From CAYNWT01 sp964450955 (GTDB lineage: Bacteria; Planctomycetota; Planctomycetia; Planctomycetales; Planctomycetaceae), in contig CAYVFI010000005.1 of assembly GCA_964450955.1 (NCBI GenBank), forward strand, positions 1 to 64,000: DNA of 64,000 nucleotides. Direction: 5' to 3'. The notes under the pieces were generated by a model, which worked only from the letters and a program-made list of their open reading frames with translations, was not told the origin of the DNA and searched no databases. Made by a program: the position numbers and the translations under genes. Below are positions 8,815-18,141 of this stretch, one piece after another; the stretch's first letter is position 1, and each line of letters opens with the position of its first letter.

Positions 8815-10712
8815 GATTGGTTCAGCGTGGTAGTGTTGTCTGGCGAGTTGTGTTCGCGAGTGTCTGTGTCCTGATGGCGTGCGCGCCGCGTTTGGCGTGG
8901 GCTCAAAAGGTCGTTGCGCAGGTCGGATCCAACACTGTCTATCTCGGGCAACCGTTCGATTATCAGGTGCGCGTGGGTGATGTCGAGAGCGCTGAGCTTC
9001 AGCCGTTTGCGTCGGACGACTTCACGGCCAGGCTGCGTGGCCAGCCGATGACGCAAAGCAGCATGACTATCGTGAATGGTGCTGTAAGCCGGTCGGTGAC
9101 GACGGTTTTTACCTATTCGTTGACGGCGAAGAAGGCTGGCAAATTTGTGATCCCGGCACCGGTCGTCAAAGTTGGCGGACAGGACATTCGTGGTGAAGAA
9201 ATCACGATTGAGGTTGTTGGTCCCACAGACAGCAAGCTGTTTAAGTTACGCAGTCGTGTGGTGCCGCCTCAGGTTTATCCGATGCAGGAATTCACGGTCG
9301 AACTGCAAATCGAACTGCGCGCACTGGACAAGCCGTACTCGATGCTAAGTCCTGTTTCCAGTCGAGTGCTAAACCGTCCGGCGGAGTTGACGGTTCCGTG
9401 GTTTGCGGATGCATCGCTGCCGACGGAGGTACGTGGGACGGAACCGGTTGATCTGCGGGCGCTCCAAACCAGAGACCGTTCCGGGTTTAGTATTAATGGG
9501 ATGAGGCAGTTTTCGGTGCTGACGTTTTTGCCGTCAGAAGAGAAGTTTAAACCGGAAACTACTGAGGACGAAAACGACGCTGAAGACGATTCGCGTGAGT
9601 GGTTCCGTTACACGTTTAAGCGCAGGTTCTTTGCTGAAAGACCGGGCAACTATGAACTGGGTTCAGCCGCGTTACAGGGGCGGTTGGCCAGTTCGATTAC
9701 GGATAATCAGGTGTCGTTATCGTCTGTGTTTGGAGTGTCTGATGCGATGTCTGTGGAGGTGTTGCCGGTACCTTTGCAGGGGCGTCCTGATTCGTGGTGC
9801 GGTGTCATTGGTGACCTGGATGTGCAAAGCCGGATTAGTCCAACAGACGCCCGGGTTGGCCAGCCGTTGACGCTGACGTTGGCGTTGACTGGAACCGGTT
9901 CTTTAAACGATGCCTTCGCACCCGACCTGACGAAGCTGGACGAAGTGAACCGGAGGTTCCGTGTGTACGATTCGACATCGAAAGCAACCGATGGCGGCCG
10001 TACTTTTACTTACAGCCTGCGTGCGAAAGAGGCCGGCGAGCTTGAGTTTCCGCCAATCGAACTTTCGTGGTTCAACCCGTTGCGAGAGAAATTCGTGACG
10101 GGCAAGACGTCGCCAATACCGCTAACGATTGCAAAGTCTGAGGTACTTGCACCTGAAAATATTATTGCCAGTCAAAACCGTGTTCAGGGTTCTGCACTGG
10201 AGGCGACCGGTCGTGGACTGGCTGCGAACATGCCCACGCTGGATGTTCGGGGGCTGCGTCCGCAGTTGTGGTTTGCGACGTGGGGCGCCATCGCGGCGCT
10301 GACCGTCTTAACGGTGTTACTGACGGGCAGAGAAGTATCCACGAAGGCGAAGCAGAAGGCTAGACGAAAGCGTCGGTTGGCGGTGGCGGAACGTCGATTT
10401 GCTGAGGGAACCAGTCAGTTGGCCGCAAACGACATCAGCGGTATCGCCGCAATACGTGAAGCGATTAACGGCATTGTCGGCGCGATGTCTGATTCTGAGG
10501 CGGACGGTATGACTACAGAAGAAACGGTCGCCCGGTTGACGGCGGAGGGTGTTGACGCGGAATTGGTTGTGACGACAAGCGAGTTGTTGCAGGTGTGCGA
10601 TGCCTCTCGGTACGGCGGACTTGGCGGTTCGACTTCGGATCTGCAGGCGGCAGCACGGGCTGTTGTTGATGGGCTTATGAAGGCCGCCAAACGTATGGGG
10701 TCGGACGCGTGA
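8811..10712 (+). CDS. batD: BatD-like protein (oxygen-tolerance family)
   Basis: The 633-aa protein has a signal peptide ending near APRLAWAQ, repeated Ig-like beta domains typical of BatD (GQPFDYQVRVGD; RVGQPLTLTLALTGTGSLND) and a single membrane helix near residue 485-500 (WFATWGAIAALTVLTVLLTG). A basic cytoplasmic tail carries AEGTSQLAANDISG. It starts with a GTG overlapping the preceding stop and ends overlapping the next GTG. BatD is thought to sit in the periplasm next to the VWA proteins; a precise activity is not known. Confidence 0.9.
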   Translation: MRLVQRGSVVWRVVFASVCVLMACAPRLAWAQKVVAQVGSNTVYLGQPFDYQVRVGDVESAELQPFASDDFTARLRGQPMTQSSMTIVNGAVSRSVTTVFTYSLTAKKAGKFVIPAPVVKVGGQDIRGEEITIEVVGPTDSKLFKLRSRVVPPQVYPMQEFTVELQIELRALDKPYSMLSPVSSRVLNRPAELTVPWFADASLPTEVRGTEPVDLRALQTRDRSGFSINGMRQFSVLTFLPSEEKFKPETTEDENDAEDDSREWFRYTFKRRFFAERPGNYELGSAALQGRLASSITDNQVSLSSVFGVSDAMSVEVLPVPLQGRPDSWCGVIGDLDVQSRISPTDARVGQPLTLTLALTGTGSLNDAFAPDLTKLDEVNRRFRVYDSTSKATDGGRTFTYSLRAKEAGELEFPPIELSWFNPLREKFVTGKTSPIPLTIAKSEVLAPENIIASQNRVQGSALEATGRGLAANMPTLDVRGLRPQLWFATWGAIAALTVLTVLLTGREVSTKAKQKARRKRRLAVAERRFAEGTSQLAANDISGIAAIREAINGIVGAMSDSEADGMTTEETVARLTAEGVDAELVVTTSELLQVCDASRYGGLGGSTSDLQAAARAVVDGLMKAAKRMGSDA

Positions 10713-11485
10713 GTCGATTTCGAGACCAGCAGGTTCTGGCGGTAGTGGTGTGCAGTTTGCTGATGGCGGGGTGCGCTGGTGAAGCTTCTGTTGCGCAGCG
10801 AACGCGGTTCAACGAGGCTGAGATTGCGTTCCAAAATGCGGACTCTGAGGAACAGTACCTGCGCGTGGCGGGCACTTATCAGCAGCTTCGGGATGAGGGA
10901 CTGCAATCGGTTGCGGTTTTGTTTAATCAAGGCAATGCCTTTGCGCGGGCCGAACGGCACGGGCATGCGATAGCGTGTTACCGGCAGGCGTTGCGGCTGG
11001 AACCAACCAACCGGGCAATCAGGGGTAACCTTGAACTTGCGATGAACCAAACGGGCGCGGCGGAACCTCCGGTCGATTGGTTCAGGCGGGTTATGTTTTG
11101 GCATGGTTGGCTGGGCTACGAGTCGCGGTTCTATGTGGCGACACTGCTGACGGTGTTAACAAGTTTGCTGCTAATTGTGGCTCGGCGAACGCGTTCGTGG
11201 TTGGCTTCGCGAGTGGGCTTAGGACTGTTGTTTGTTTCGCTCGCCGTTGTGGCGAGCGCGGTTTACGGGTGGTATCGGGTTGAGGCGACGCAGTGGGGCG
11301 CGGTTGTGGCCGATGGCGTTGTTCCGCGAACCGGCAACGGCGCGAACTATGGTCCGGCGTTTAACCAGCCGGTGCCGGGAGGGACTGAGTTCTTTGTGTC
11401 TGAGCGCCGCGGCGACTGGTTAAGCATTGTGATTCCTGGAGTCGGCGACGGCTGGGTGGAGTCCGATGAAGTTGTTGTCTACTGA
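10709..11485 (+). CDS. BatE-like TPR/SH3 lipoprotein
   Basis: This is the last gene of the operon (258 aa), with a GTG start overlapping batD. A lipobox (LLMAGC, 18-23) predicts a lipoprotein. It is followed by TPR-like helices (LFNQGNAFARAERHGHAIACYRQALRLEPTN), two membrane helices (about 140-180) and a C-terminal bacterial SH3-like domain (RTGNGANYGPAFNQPVPGG and GDWLSIVIPG). This arrangement matches BatE proteins in Bacteroidetes and planctomycete Bat loci. Confidence 0.85.
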   Translation: MSRFRDQQVLAVVVCSLLMAGCAGEASVAQRTRFNEAEIAFQNADSEEQYLRVAGTYQQLRDEGLQSVAVLFNQGNAFARAERHGHAIACYRQALRLEPTNRAIRGNLELAMNQTGAAEPPVDWFRRVMFWHGWLGYESRFYVATLLTVLTSLLLIVARRTRSWLASRVGLGLLFVSLAVVASAVYGWYRVEATQWGAVVADGVVPRTGNGANYGPAFNQPVPGGTEFFVSERRGDWLSIVIPGVGDGWVESDEVVVY

Positions 11486-11860
11486 CCAGTATCGCGGCGA
11501 CTTTGTGCCTGGTTGATGGGTTCTGCCGCGCGCTGGTGATAGGCATCAGGTGGCTCCCGGGCCTTGCTTGTTCCGCGGCGAAGTTGCGTGGTGATTTGTC
11601 CCAGAAACTTCGGGGTTCCCGGTCCGATTTTTGGGGTTTTACCTGTCACGCGGAAGGCTGGCTAAGGGTTTCAATGTTCAAGCCGTGCCAGATCTGAAAT
11701 TTGGATAACTGCGACGACAAACGGGCTTTATTCGAACCTGATTGAACGATATGTTTGGACACCAAATATTGACTTCGCGTTCCATCCCCTGCCCCGCCTC
11801 TCCCACCCCGTTTTCCCGCCGACACCAGGCGCTCACGCGACATTGAGAAGGATTTGAGCC
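11486..11860. other. Intergenic region after the Bat operon
   Basis: I see no coding region or strong hairpin with a T-run here. GAAGGA just before 11861 is the ribosome binding site of the protease gene. A promoter for that gene is expected but not identifiable with confidence. Confidence 0.3.
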
Positions 11861-14056
11861 ATGCCTGTTTCCGTAAATTGTGAGTGTGGTTTCTCGTTTC
11901 ATGCGGCTGATAAGTTTGCGGGCAAACTGGTTCGTTGCCCCGAGTGTTCAGAGACTGTGAAAGTTACGGCAACCACCGGTTCACGTTCGGCCGCGCTTCG
12001 GGCTCAGTCGCGTGATAAGTCAACGGAGCCACCGAAGGCTGCCGGGTCCAGGCCGCGTCCATCGCGTCCGGAACGTCCATCGCGTCCCGAACGACCTGCC
12101 GGTTATCGGAAGAAGAGTGCTGGCAGCAACACCAACACAATCATGATTGCCGGTGGTGTCACGATTGTGGGGCTGTTGGGCATTATTGGTTACATGGCGA
12201 TGAGCGGGGACCAGAATACGGTCTCCAACGATCCGGAGCGAACCATTGTTGGAACGCCGAAGCAGCCGGGTGGTTCCATTGATTTGCTTGCGAAGGCGCG
12301 CGAGGAAGATCTTGCTCAGCAAGAACTGGAAGCGCGGTTGGCGAAGGCGAAAGAAGAAGCGGAAGCGAAAGTCAAAGCCAGCGGCCCGTTGGCTCCCGGA
12401 GACGGAAAATCGGGCTTGTCAAAGTACACAGCGATTGAGGAGCCTGATCGTTCTGGTTCGGCAACCAAGGGGTCCGGGTCGGTTGTTTCGTCTGAGCGGG
12501 TTGGCGATCGGATTTCGTGGTTATTCGAGAACGGTCGAGGTTTTGCTCAGAAGGAAGACATGTGGGTCTACAGAGGAGACCTTCGCGCACTTGGTCTCAC
12601 GTCGCGGGGTTCGGTGGCAGATCTGGTGTTTCATGAGACTCTTCGAACCGATTCGTTCGTGGAGTTATTTAACGCAGAGAAGATGCTTCGAGTTCGTCTG
12701 AAGCAGTCTGAGTTCATCGCATTCGACCTGAGGAACAAAACTGAGACGCCGATGAATGGCGGGCGATTCAGTAATTCGACGGCAGGCGCGAGTTCGTGGC
12801 TGACGGACTTCAGTCTTCCCGCCGGCCACGAATCTGAAACCGTTATTGAAGCAGGTGATCTGCCAAGCCTTATCGCGGCGGTCGAAAAGCAGGTCGCGAG
12901 GATTGATGTGATTACTGAGCAGGGGAAGGTTGCCGGCAGTGGATTCCTTTCCGATGCCAGTGGCCGCATTGTGACCAACTATCACGTCATCGAAGGGGCG
13001 ACCAAAGTCCGTGCGGTTTTCAAGGACGCCGGTGCGGACGGACAAGAAGTCGTGGTGCCTGTGATTGGGTTCCTGCATGTCGATCGGATGCGCGACATTG
13101 CGGTGCTGCAGGGGGATTTTCCGGTAGGTTTTCAGTTCCGTGGGTTGCCCCTGACCACGGCGACTCGTAAGGGCGAAAAGGTTGTCGCGTTCGGTTCTCC
13201 TCTGGGATTGGATTCCACAGCCTCAGATGGAATCATCAGCGGTTACCGTGAAGCCGCGTTCTTCAACAAAGAGATGGGTGTCGACGCGTACGCGGGTGAC
13301 TGGCTGCAGACAACGACCCCGATTTCATCGGGCAACAGCGGCGGCCCGCTGGTTAACGAGATCGGTGAGGTCGTGGCGATCAACACCATGACCCTGCGAA
13401 TTGGCCAGCAGTTAAACTTCGCCATTTCGGCTGGCGACATTAAGCAGGCTCTCGAACGCAGCCAGCCCATGCCTCAGGATGTGAGTCCAAAGAACCTACC
13501 CGTCGTCGCGCATCGCGCAGCCAGATCGGGTGGGATTGGCCGCGATGGTCGGCCGCGTCGCAGTGGAAAGCGTATTCCTGTTAGGGTCGGGCCGGGTGTC
13601 TACGTCAACCTGTGGCCGATTGAGGGAACGCTTGAAGCGGCTCAACTGCTTAGCGAACTGCAAGAGGTTCGGCTTGACGTCTTGAGTTCGAACAAGACCG
13701 TCAAGACATCCGTCACCGATTCGGCTCGCAAGGCAGTCAAGAGCTCTGGCGTGCGTGTTGTCATCGATGAAGGCCCGATTTTGCTGATTGTCCCGAACCT
13801 GACTGAGATCAGTGACCGAGTCAACGAGCTAGAGTTGTTCGCGCATCTGTACGTCGTCAAGGACGGCGAGATGCTTCGTTTGTGGCGAGGTTCGACGGAC
13901 CTTGGGCGCATTTCCAATTCCCTGCTTCGGCAGGGATCGCTGGGCCGAAAGATGGGCGCGGCTGTTGAAGTGTTCTTCGGCGATCTGGTCAAGAAGATCA
14001 CTCACGCCAAAGAGAACCCGGTCGATCCGGCTGACGAAAAGGACCCGTTTAAGTAA
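11861..14056 (+). CDS. Membrane-anchored trypsin-like serine protease with zinc ribbon
   Basis: The protein is 731 aa. A CxC...CxxC zinc-ribbon-like N-terminus (Cys 7, 9, 26, 29) is followed by a Pro/Arg-rich linker, one membrane helix (~94-112) and an Ala/Glu-rich coiled stretch. The HtrA/trypsin-type catalytic domain has H375 (TNYHVI), D412 (RDIAVL) and S493 (SSGNSGGPL). A C-terminal ~180-aa region has no recognisable PDZ domain. AAGGA precedes the ATG. The catalytic triad is intact, so activity is likely. The topology (cytosolic ribbon, external protease) is inferred from the helix position. It is monocistronic. Confidence 0.88.
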   Translation: MPVSVNCECGFSFHAADKFAGKLVRCPECSETVKVTATTGSRSAALRAQSRDKSTEPPKAAGSRPRPSRPERPSRPERPAGYRKKSAGSNTNTIMIAGGVTIVGLLGIIGYMAMSGDQNTVSNDPERTIVGTPKQPGGSIDLLAKAREEDLAQQELEARLAKAKEEAEAKVKASGPLAPGDGKSGLSKYTAIEEPDRSGSATKGSGSVVSSERVGDRISWLFENGRGFAQKEDMWVYRGDLRALGLTSRGSVADLVFHETLRTDSFVELFNAEKMLRVRLKQSEFIAFDLRNKTETPMNGGRFSNSTAGASSWLTDFSLPAGHESETVIEAGDLPSLIAAVEKQVARIDVITEQGKVAGSGFLSDASGRIVTNYHVIEGATKVRAVFKDAGADGQEVVVPVIGFLHVDRMRDIAVLQGDFPVGFQFRGLPLTTATRKGEKVVAFGSPLGLDSTASDGIISGYREAAFFNKEMGVDAYAGDWLQTTTPISSGNSGGPLVNEIGEVVAINTMTLRIGQQLNFAISAGDIKQALERSQPMPQDVSPKNLPVVAHRAARSGGIGRDGRPRRSGKRIPVRVGPGVYVNLWPIEGTLEAAQLLSELQEVRLDVLSSNKTVKTSVTDSARKAVKSSGVRVVIDEGPILLIVPNLTEISDRVNELELFAHLYVVKDGEMLRLWRGSTDLGRISNSLLRQGSLGRKMGAAVEVFFGDLVKKITHAKENPVDPADEKDPFK

Positions 14057-14188
14057 CGAGTCTGCGGGTAGGAAGTCCGAAGCGGAGCAGTGCCGGCTGC
14101 CGGGATTTGTTGCGAGTCGCTCCTCTTCCCCGCCCGCCCCGATGATGGAAGAAGTGGGAGCGTTACGGGTTTTTGTCTACGTCGACAA

Positions 14189-14569
14189 CTACAGTCCGCG
14201 GCACATGTCACGCAGTCCGGACTCAGTAATGCGTCTGGTAATCCGGCTTACCTCTTCCCCGTTCTCGCGGTAAACGATGGTTGGAATCCTGCGGACGCCC
14301 GCCGCTGTTGCCTTGCCACGTTCGGCTCGAACGTTGATCAGGATGATTTTAAAGCCTTCACTTCTTAGCTGACTGACCGCCGGCATCATGAGATCGCAGC
14401 CGCGTCATCCGGGAGCGGAGTAAACCATCACGTGGCCCGGCAATTGTCGCGGCGGGATCTTCATCACGGCCGCGCGCTGTTCAAGTTTGATGTACGCGTA
14501 GAACCCGCAGCATGGGCCGACAAGAAGTATGGTCGCCACGATCGCTAGCTGGATTGATTTCTGATGCAT
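14189..14569 (-). CDS. Thioredoxin-like protein with in-frame TGA (candidate selenoprotein, UxxC)
   Basis: Reading through a TGA at 14405-14407 gives a 126-aa thioredoxin-fold protein. It has an N-terminal membrane/signal segment (IQLAIVATILLVG), the strand VMVYSAPG, then TGA-R-G-C (residues 55-58), then a helix, the cis-proline motif RRIPTIVY and the final strand with NGEEV. The TGA stands exactly at the first Cys of the thioredoxin CxxC, and frame and family similarity continue on both sides. The simplest readings are selenocysteine (UxxC) or a one-base nonsense mutation of a Cys codon. Only short imperfect helices can be drawn just downstream (for example CGGC/GCCG enclosing AUC/GAU), so the SECIS is weak. 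It is divergent from the phosphodiesterase gene. The second selenoprotein-like gene in this window raises the probability. Confidence 0.68.
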
Positions 14570-14699
14570 CTTGCTTCTGCTTGCTGAGTGCGTTTGGCTA
14601 CTTAACGGCTCATTGCAAGAGTGGCTCACGACAACCCGGGCTGCTGGACAGAAGTGCCAACTGTGTTGCGTCAGCAGTGGCAAAGGCGTATCAACCGGC

Positions 14700-15209
14700 A
14701 TGCGACGAATCGGACTCATTTCTGATACACACGGATTCCTTGACCCGTTGGTCTTCGAGTACTTCGAAAACTGCGACGAAATCTGGCACGCGGGTGATTT
14801 CGGAACTATGCAGGTCGCCAGCCAGCTGGCCGATTTCAAACCGTTTGTCGGTGTGTACGGCAACATCGACGATTCAGAACTGCGTGGTGTTTACCCTGAG
14901 CATCAGCGGTTCGACTGCGAAGATCTGGACGTTTGGATCACGCACATCGGTGGCTACCCGGGTCGGTATGATCGGCGTGTGGTCAGGGAGATAAAGGCGA
15001 ACCCGCCGGGGCTATTCATCTGCGGTCACTCGCACATTCTTCGAGCGATGAAAGATGGCGACATGGTGCATCTGAATCCTGGTGCGGCCGGGCATCATGG
15101 GTTCCATTTGGAACGCACGCTCATGCGGTTCGAGGTGCATGGCCGCAAAATTCGTGAGTTAGAAGTCATTGAGCTGGGGTCGCGGGGAAAGCTACAGGAG
15201 AAAGGTTGA
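14700..15209 (+). CDS. YfcE/MJ0936-type metallophosphoesterase
   Basis: The 169-aa product is a compact calcineurin-like phosphoesterase with the expected metal ligands in order: SDTHG (7-11), HAGDF, GNIDD and CGHSH. Family members hydrolyse phosphodiester model substrates or cyclic nucleotides; the natural substrate here is unknown. The ATG at 14700 directly before RRIGLISDTHG is chosen over upstream in-frame codons, which lie in the divergent promoter region of the thioredoxin-like gene. Confidence 0.9.
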   Translation: MRRIGLISDTHGFLDPLVFEYFENCDEIWHAGDFGTMQVASQLADFKPFVGVYGNIDDSELRGVYPEHQRFDCEDLDVWITHIGGYPGRYDRRVVREIKANPPGLFICGHSHILRAMKDGDMVHLNPGAAGHHGFHLERTLMRFEVHGRKIRELEVIELGSRGKLQEKG

Positions 15210-15307
15210 GCCCCGAATTTCACAATCAGCCTTGAGCCTTCAGCCTTCCTCCTTCTACGTCCTTCCGCTAATTTGATGCGACCTAACGTTGCTCAAAGGA
15301 CTCCACC

Positions 15308-15868
15308 ATGGACCAGGACGAAATCCTACTCGACGCCGAAGAACGTATGGAAAAGGCGGTCGATCACCTTAAAAACTCGCTACAGGGCCTCCGCACCGGC
15401 CGTGCGAATCCCGGCTTGGTCGATTCGCTGCGAGTGGACTATTACGGTTCGCCGACGCCGCTGAAGCAGATGGCCAACATCTCAGTTCCGGAACCGCAGC
15501 AGATTGTCATCCGTCCGTTCGATGCGGGAACAGCTGACGAGATCTGCAAAGCGATTCAGGCCAGCAATCTGGGGCTTTCACCCAACAACGAAGGCCGGCT
15601 TATTCGGCTCAACATTCCACCGCTCTCAACAGAACGCCGTAAGCAGATGGTGACTCGGCTGAAAGACCTGGCCGAAGAAGCTCGCGTTTCGATTCGCAAC
15701 ATCCGTCGCGACGCCAACAAGCACGCTGACACATCGCAGAAGGACAAGGTCCTGACCGAGGACGATCGCGACAAGTGCAAGGAGTCGGTTCAGTCTCTGA
15801 CCAAGAAGTACGAGGGTCAGGTTACCTCTGTGTTCGACGCCAAAGAAAAAGACATCATGGACGACTGA
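15308..15868 (+). CDS. frr: Ribosome recycling factor
   Basis: This 186-aa protein has the normal length for RRF, which splits post-termination ribosomes with EF-G. Diagnostic segments include LRTGRANPGLVDSLRVDYYG, PLKQMANISVPEPQ, the NLGLSPNNEGRLIRLNIPPL loop and RNIRRDANK. AAAGGA lies ~8 nt before the ATG. No pyrH or tsf is adjacent, unlike the common bacterial order. Confidence 0.97.
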   Translation: MDQDEILLDAEERMEKAVDHLKNSLQGLRTGRANPGLVDSLRVDYYGSPTPLKQMANISVPEPQQIVIRPFDAGTADEICKAIQASNLGLSPNNEGRLIRLNIPPLSTERRKQMVTRLKDLAEEARVSIRNIRRDANKHADTSQKDKVLTEDDRDKCKESVQSLTKKYEGQVTSVFDAKEKDIMDD

Positions 15869-16237
15869 GGCCTCTTTCTATTCTTCACAATGCTGGTTTT
15901 CACGGAGTGCGTTATGAGGAGAGCGCCGCTAATCGAAGCCTCGCGTCGTCAATCGGTGGCACAAAGTCGTGGGAAGCGAGTCTTGTTGTCGGGTCTGGGG
16001 ACAACTCTATCCTCGCAGAGTTGGAAGTCGGCAGGGATCTTTATCGTTGGTTGGTGGCGAGGCAGATTCTTGCAAAGGTGCGGGCTCATCAACGCCCATA
16101 GAGGCTGATGTCCATGCCGATTTGCTACCAGCGCGCAGCAAAAGAGCGACTCGGAAGTTCCGAGTCGCTCTCATTGCAGGCAAGCATTGAGGTTGTGAAC
16201 CAGTCAGCGATAACCGGCTCGTCAATGCATCGTCATT
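15869..16237. other. Convergent intergenic region between frr and the YTV gene
   Basis: This spacer between converging genes contains the strong hairpin at 16144-16170, listed separately. No other feature is recognised. Confidence 0.5.
16144..16170 (-). terminator. Rho-independent terminator of the YTV gene
   Basis: This is a perfect 13-bp inverted repeat around one central base (GAGCGACTCGGAA / TTCCGAGTCGCTC). On the minus strand it is followed by TTTT. It lies ~70 nt beyond the YTV stop and may also stop frr transcription. Confidence 0.8.
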
Positions 16238-17806
16238 CTACATGCAGCCACCAGCTGGTGCTGCACAAGATGGAACTGCACAGCTAGGAGCAACAGCTCC
16301 GCAGCCGCCAGCAACGCCACAGCCTGAGCTTGCAACAGCTCCGCCGCATCCGCCACCGAAACCAGCAGCGCCGTTTCCACAACCGCGAGCTCGTCGTCCG
16401 CCACGTCGGCCGAAGCCACGTCGCATTGCTCGAGAAGCGTTGCGGAAGAAGTTACCACCACGTCGGCCGAAGCCGCTGTTTCCGTTGCCACAAGCGTTGC
16501 CAACACCAGCGTTGCCGCATGGGTTGCTGACTGGAGCACAGACAGGAGCTGGGTTGCAGACAGGAACCTGTCGGCAAACAGTCCGTGGTACGCAGCGTGT
16601 CATTGTGACACTGACCTGACGAGGAACTCGCTTGCAGCGAGTAACCATCTTGGTCTCACACACCTGTCGGCAGGTTGTGTAAGGCACTTTGCGAGTACGA
16701 GTTTCGCAAGTCATTGTGCAGGTCGTGTAAGGAATCTGACGCGTCTTCTGCTCACAAGTCCATGAGCAGGTTCGGTATGGGATTCGCTTAGTGTGACACT
16801 GTTCAACCCACTGGCAGGTGCGGTAAGGAACCTTCTTCGTGTGGCACTGTCGCTGCCATGTTGTGTGGCATCGAGCAACCTTACGAGTCTTGGTTTCGCA
16901 AGTCCATGAGCAAGTTGTGTAAGGAACCTGCTTTGTCTGGCAAACAGGAACTCGTTTGCAGACAGTGTAAGGAACCTTCTTAGTGTGACACTGTGTCACG
17001 TATCGAGTGCAGGTAACCTGCTTTTGCTCACAGGTAGGAACCCAGACTTTCTTGCAGCAAGTGCGTGGTGGGCACTGTACCGGGCAAGAGGTTGGGCAAC
17101 CGCAAGCATCAACGCCACGCTGCATCACAACAGGACCAGGAACAGTGTGCTGCTGGGTCTGCCAGCTGCCACCCTGAACGTTGATGGTCTTGGTTTCTGT
17201 AACAGGCTGAGTCGTGTGGTATACGACGTCCCGGTACAGAGTCTGTGACTCAGTTCGGTAGGTTGTGTAGTTTACCGTTCGGTAGTTCGTCTGGTAAACA
17301 GGCTTGCGAACCTGGTAAGACACGTCGTGGTAAGTCGTGTGTCGTACTGGCTTGCAGGTTGTGTAAGTCACGTCTCGGTAGTGAGTCTGGAAGACTGGCT
17401 TACGAGTCTTGTAGTTCACTTCCCGGTAGTGAGTCTGGTACACCGGCTTACGTACTGTGTAAGTCTGGGTGCGGTAGTGAGTCTGTCGCACAGGGCGGCG
17501 GACTGTGTAGTTCTCAGTTCTGTAATGTGTTTCGTAAACGTTTCGCTTGACGCTTACTGGTACTTGTTCGGTGACATTGTCCCAAACAGTTTTGTTGACA
17601 GTGTATGGAACCTGTTCCATCACTGTTTCGTGGACTGTCCTGTAAGACATTCCACAAGCATTCCTTGCTGACGCATAACCGCCAACCGACGAGCAGGCAC
17701 TGCCCGGACAGCTAGAGTACTTCGCTGATCCACACAGGCCTGCCTCAGCTTGCCCTGCCATGACCATACTGATCGTGACAAGGGACATTGCGAAGAGGTT
17801 CTTCAT
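16238..17806 (-). CDS. YTV-repeat, cysteine-rich exported protein
   Basis: The protein is 522 aa with a signal peptide ending AGQAEA. It is dominated by ~15-20-residue repeats of the type QTHYRTQTYTVRKPV, in which tyrosine, threonine and basic residues alternate. From about residue 250 the repeats become Cys-rich (KKVPYTVCKRVPVCQTKQ and variants), ending in a Gly/Arg/Cys-rich tail. YTV-domain, Cys-rich proteins are characteristic of planctomycetes and have been associated with the cell wall. The C-terminal CGAVAPSCAVPSCAAP motif recurs in the Cys-rich protein at 54882-55511, suggesting a shared assembly or cross-linking module. AGGG/CAGG precedes the ATG. It is followed by a strong terminator. 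Confidence 0.88.
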   Translation of the reverse strand: MKNLFAMSLVTISMVMAGQAEAGLCGSAKYSSCPGSACSSVGGYASARNACGMSYRTVHETVMEQVPYTVNKTVWDNVTEQVPVSVKRNVYETHYRTENYTVRRPVRQTHYRTQTYTVRKPVYQTHYREVNYKTRKPVFQTHYRDVTYTTCKPVRHTTYHDVSYQVRKPVYQTNYRTVNYTTYRTESQTLYRDVVYHTTQPVTETKTINVQGGSWQTQQHTVPGPVVMQRGVDACGCPTSCPVQCPPRTCCKKVWVPTCEQKQVTCTRYVTQCHTKKVPYTVCKRVPVCQTKQVPYTTCSWTCETKTRKVARCHTTWQRQCHTKKVPYRTCQWVEQCHTKRIPYRTCSWTCEQKTRQIPYTTCTMTCETRTRKVPYTTCRQVCETKMVTRCKRVPRQVSVTMTRCVPRTVCRQVPVCNPAPVCAPVSNPCGNAGVGNACGNGNSGFGRRGGNFFRNASRAMRRGFGRRGGRRARGCGNGAAGFGGGCGGAVASSGCGVAGGCGAVAPSCAVPSCAAPAGGCM

Positions 17807-18141
17807 TGACCTGATCCCTCAATTCCTGGGTTCTAAAAAATACAAGTTCGAAAGGAAACTTGCCCGTCAGGAGTTACCTCGTCGTCAGCGACTGTCCAGG
17901 TGGAGCAGGGAACGCGGTTTATCTGACCTACGTTTCCATTCATACATCCGCAGTCCACGCGACTTGAAGAACCGTCACAACCGGAACGTCGGTGACAGCA
18001 GTTGAATGTGGAGGTCCGTTTCGTCCGTCGCGCGCAAACGAAATCGGGGGTGCTTGTTGAAGGTTTGACGGTGGTAGTGCCTAATGGTTACCACCGTGAT
18101 GTTGACACTAACACCAGAGTTGTGAGTAACGAGGAAGCCAA
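17807..18141. other. Divergent promoter region (YTV gene / TIM-barrel gene)
   Basis: This 335-bp divergent spacer is expected to hold both promoters. The ribosome binding site GAGGA precedes 18142. No repeat or small coding region is evident. Confidence 0.35.

Noticed and set aside
16242..16619. Pro/Ala-rich plus-strand frame
   Set aside because: It is antisense to the Gly/Cys-rich tail of the YTV gene.
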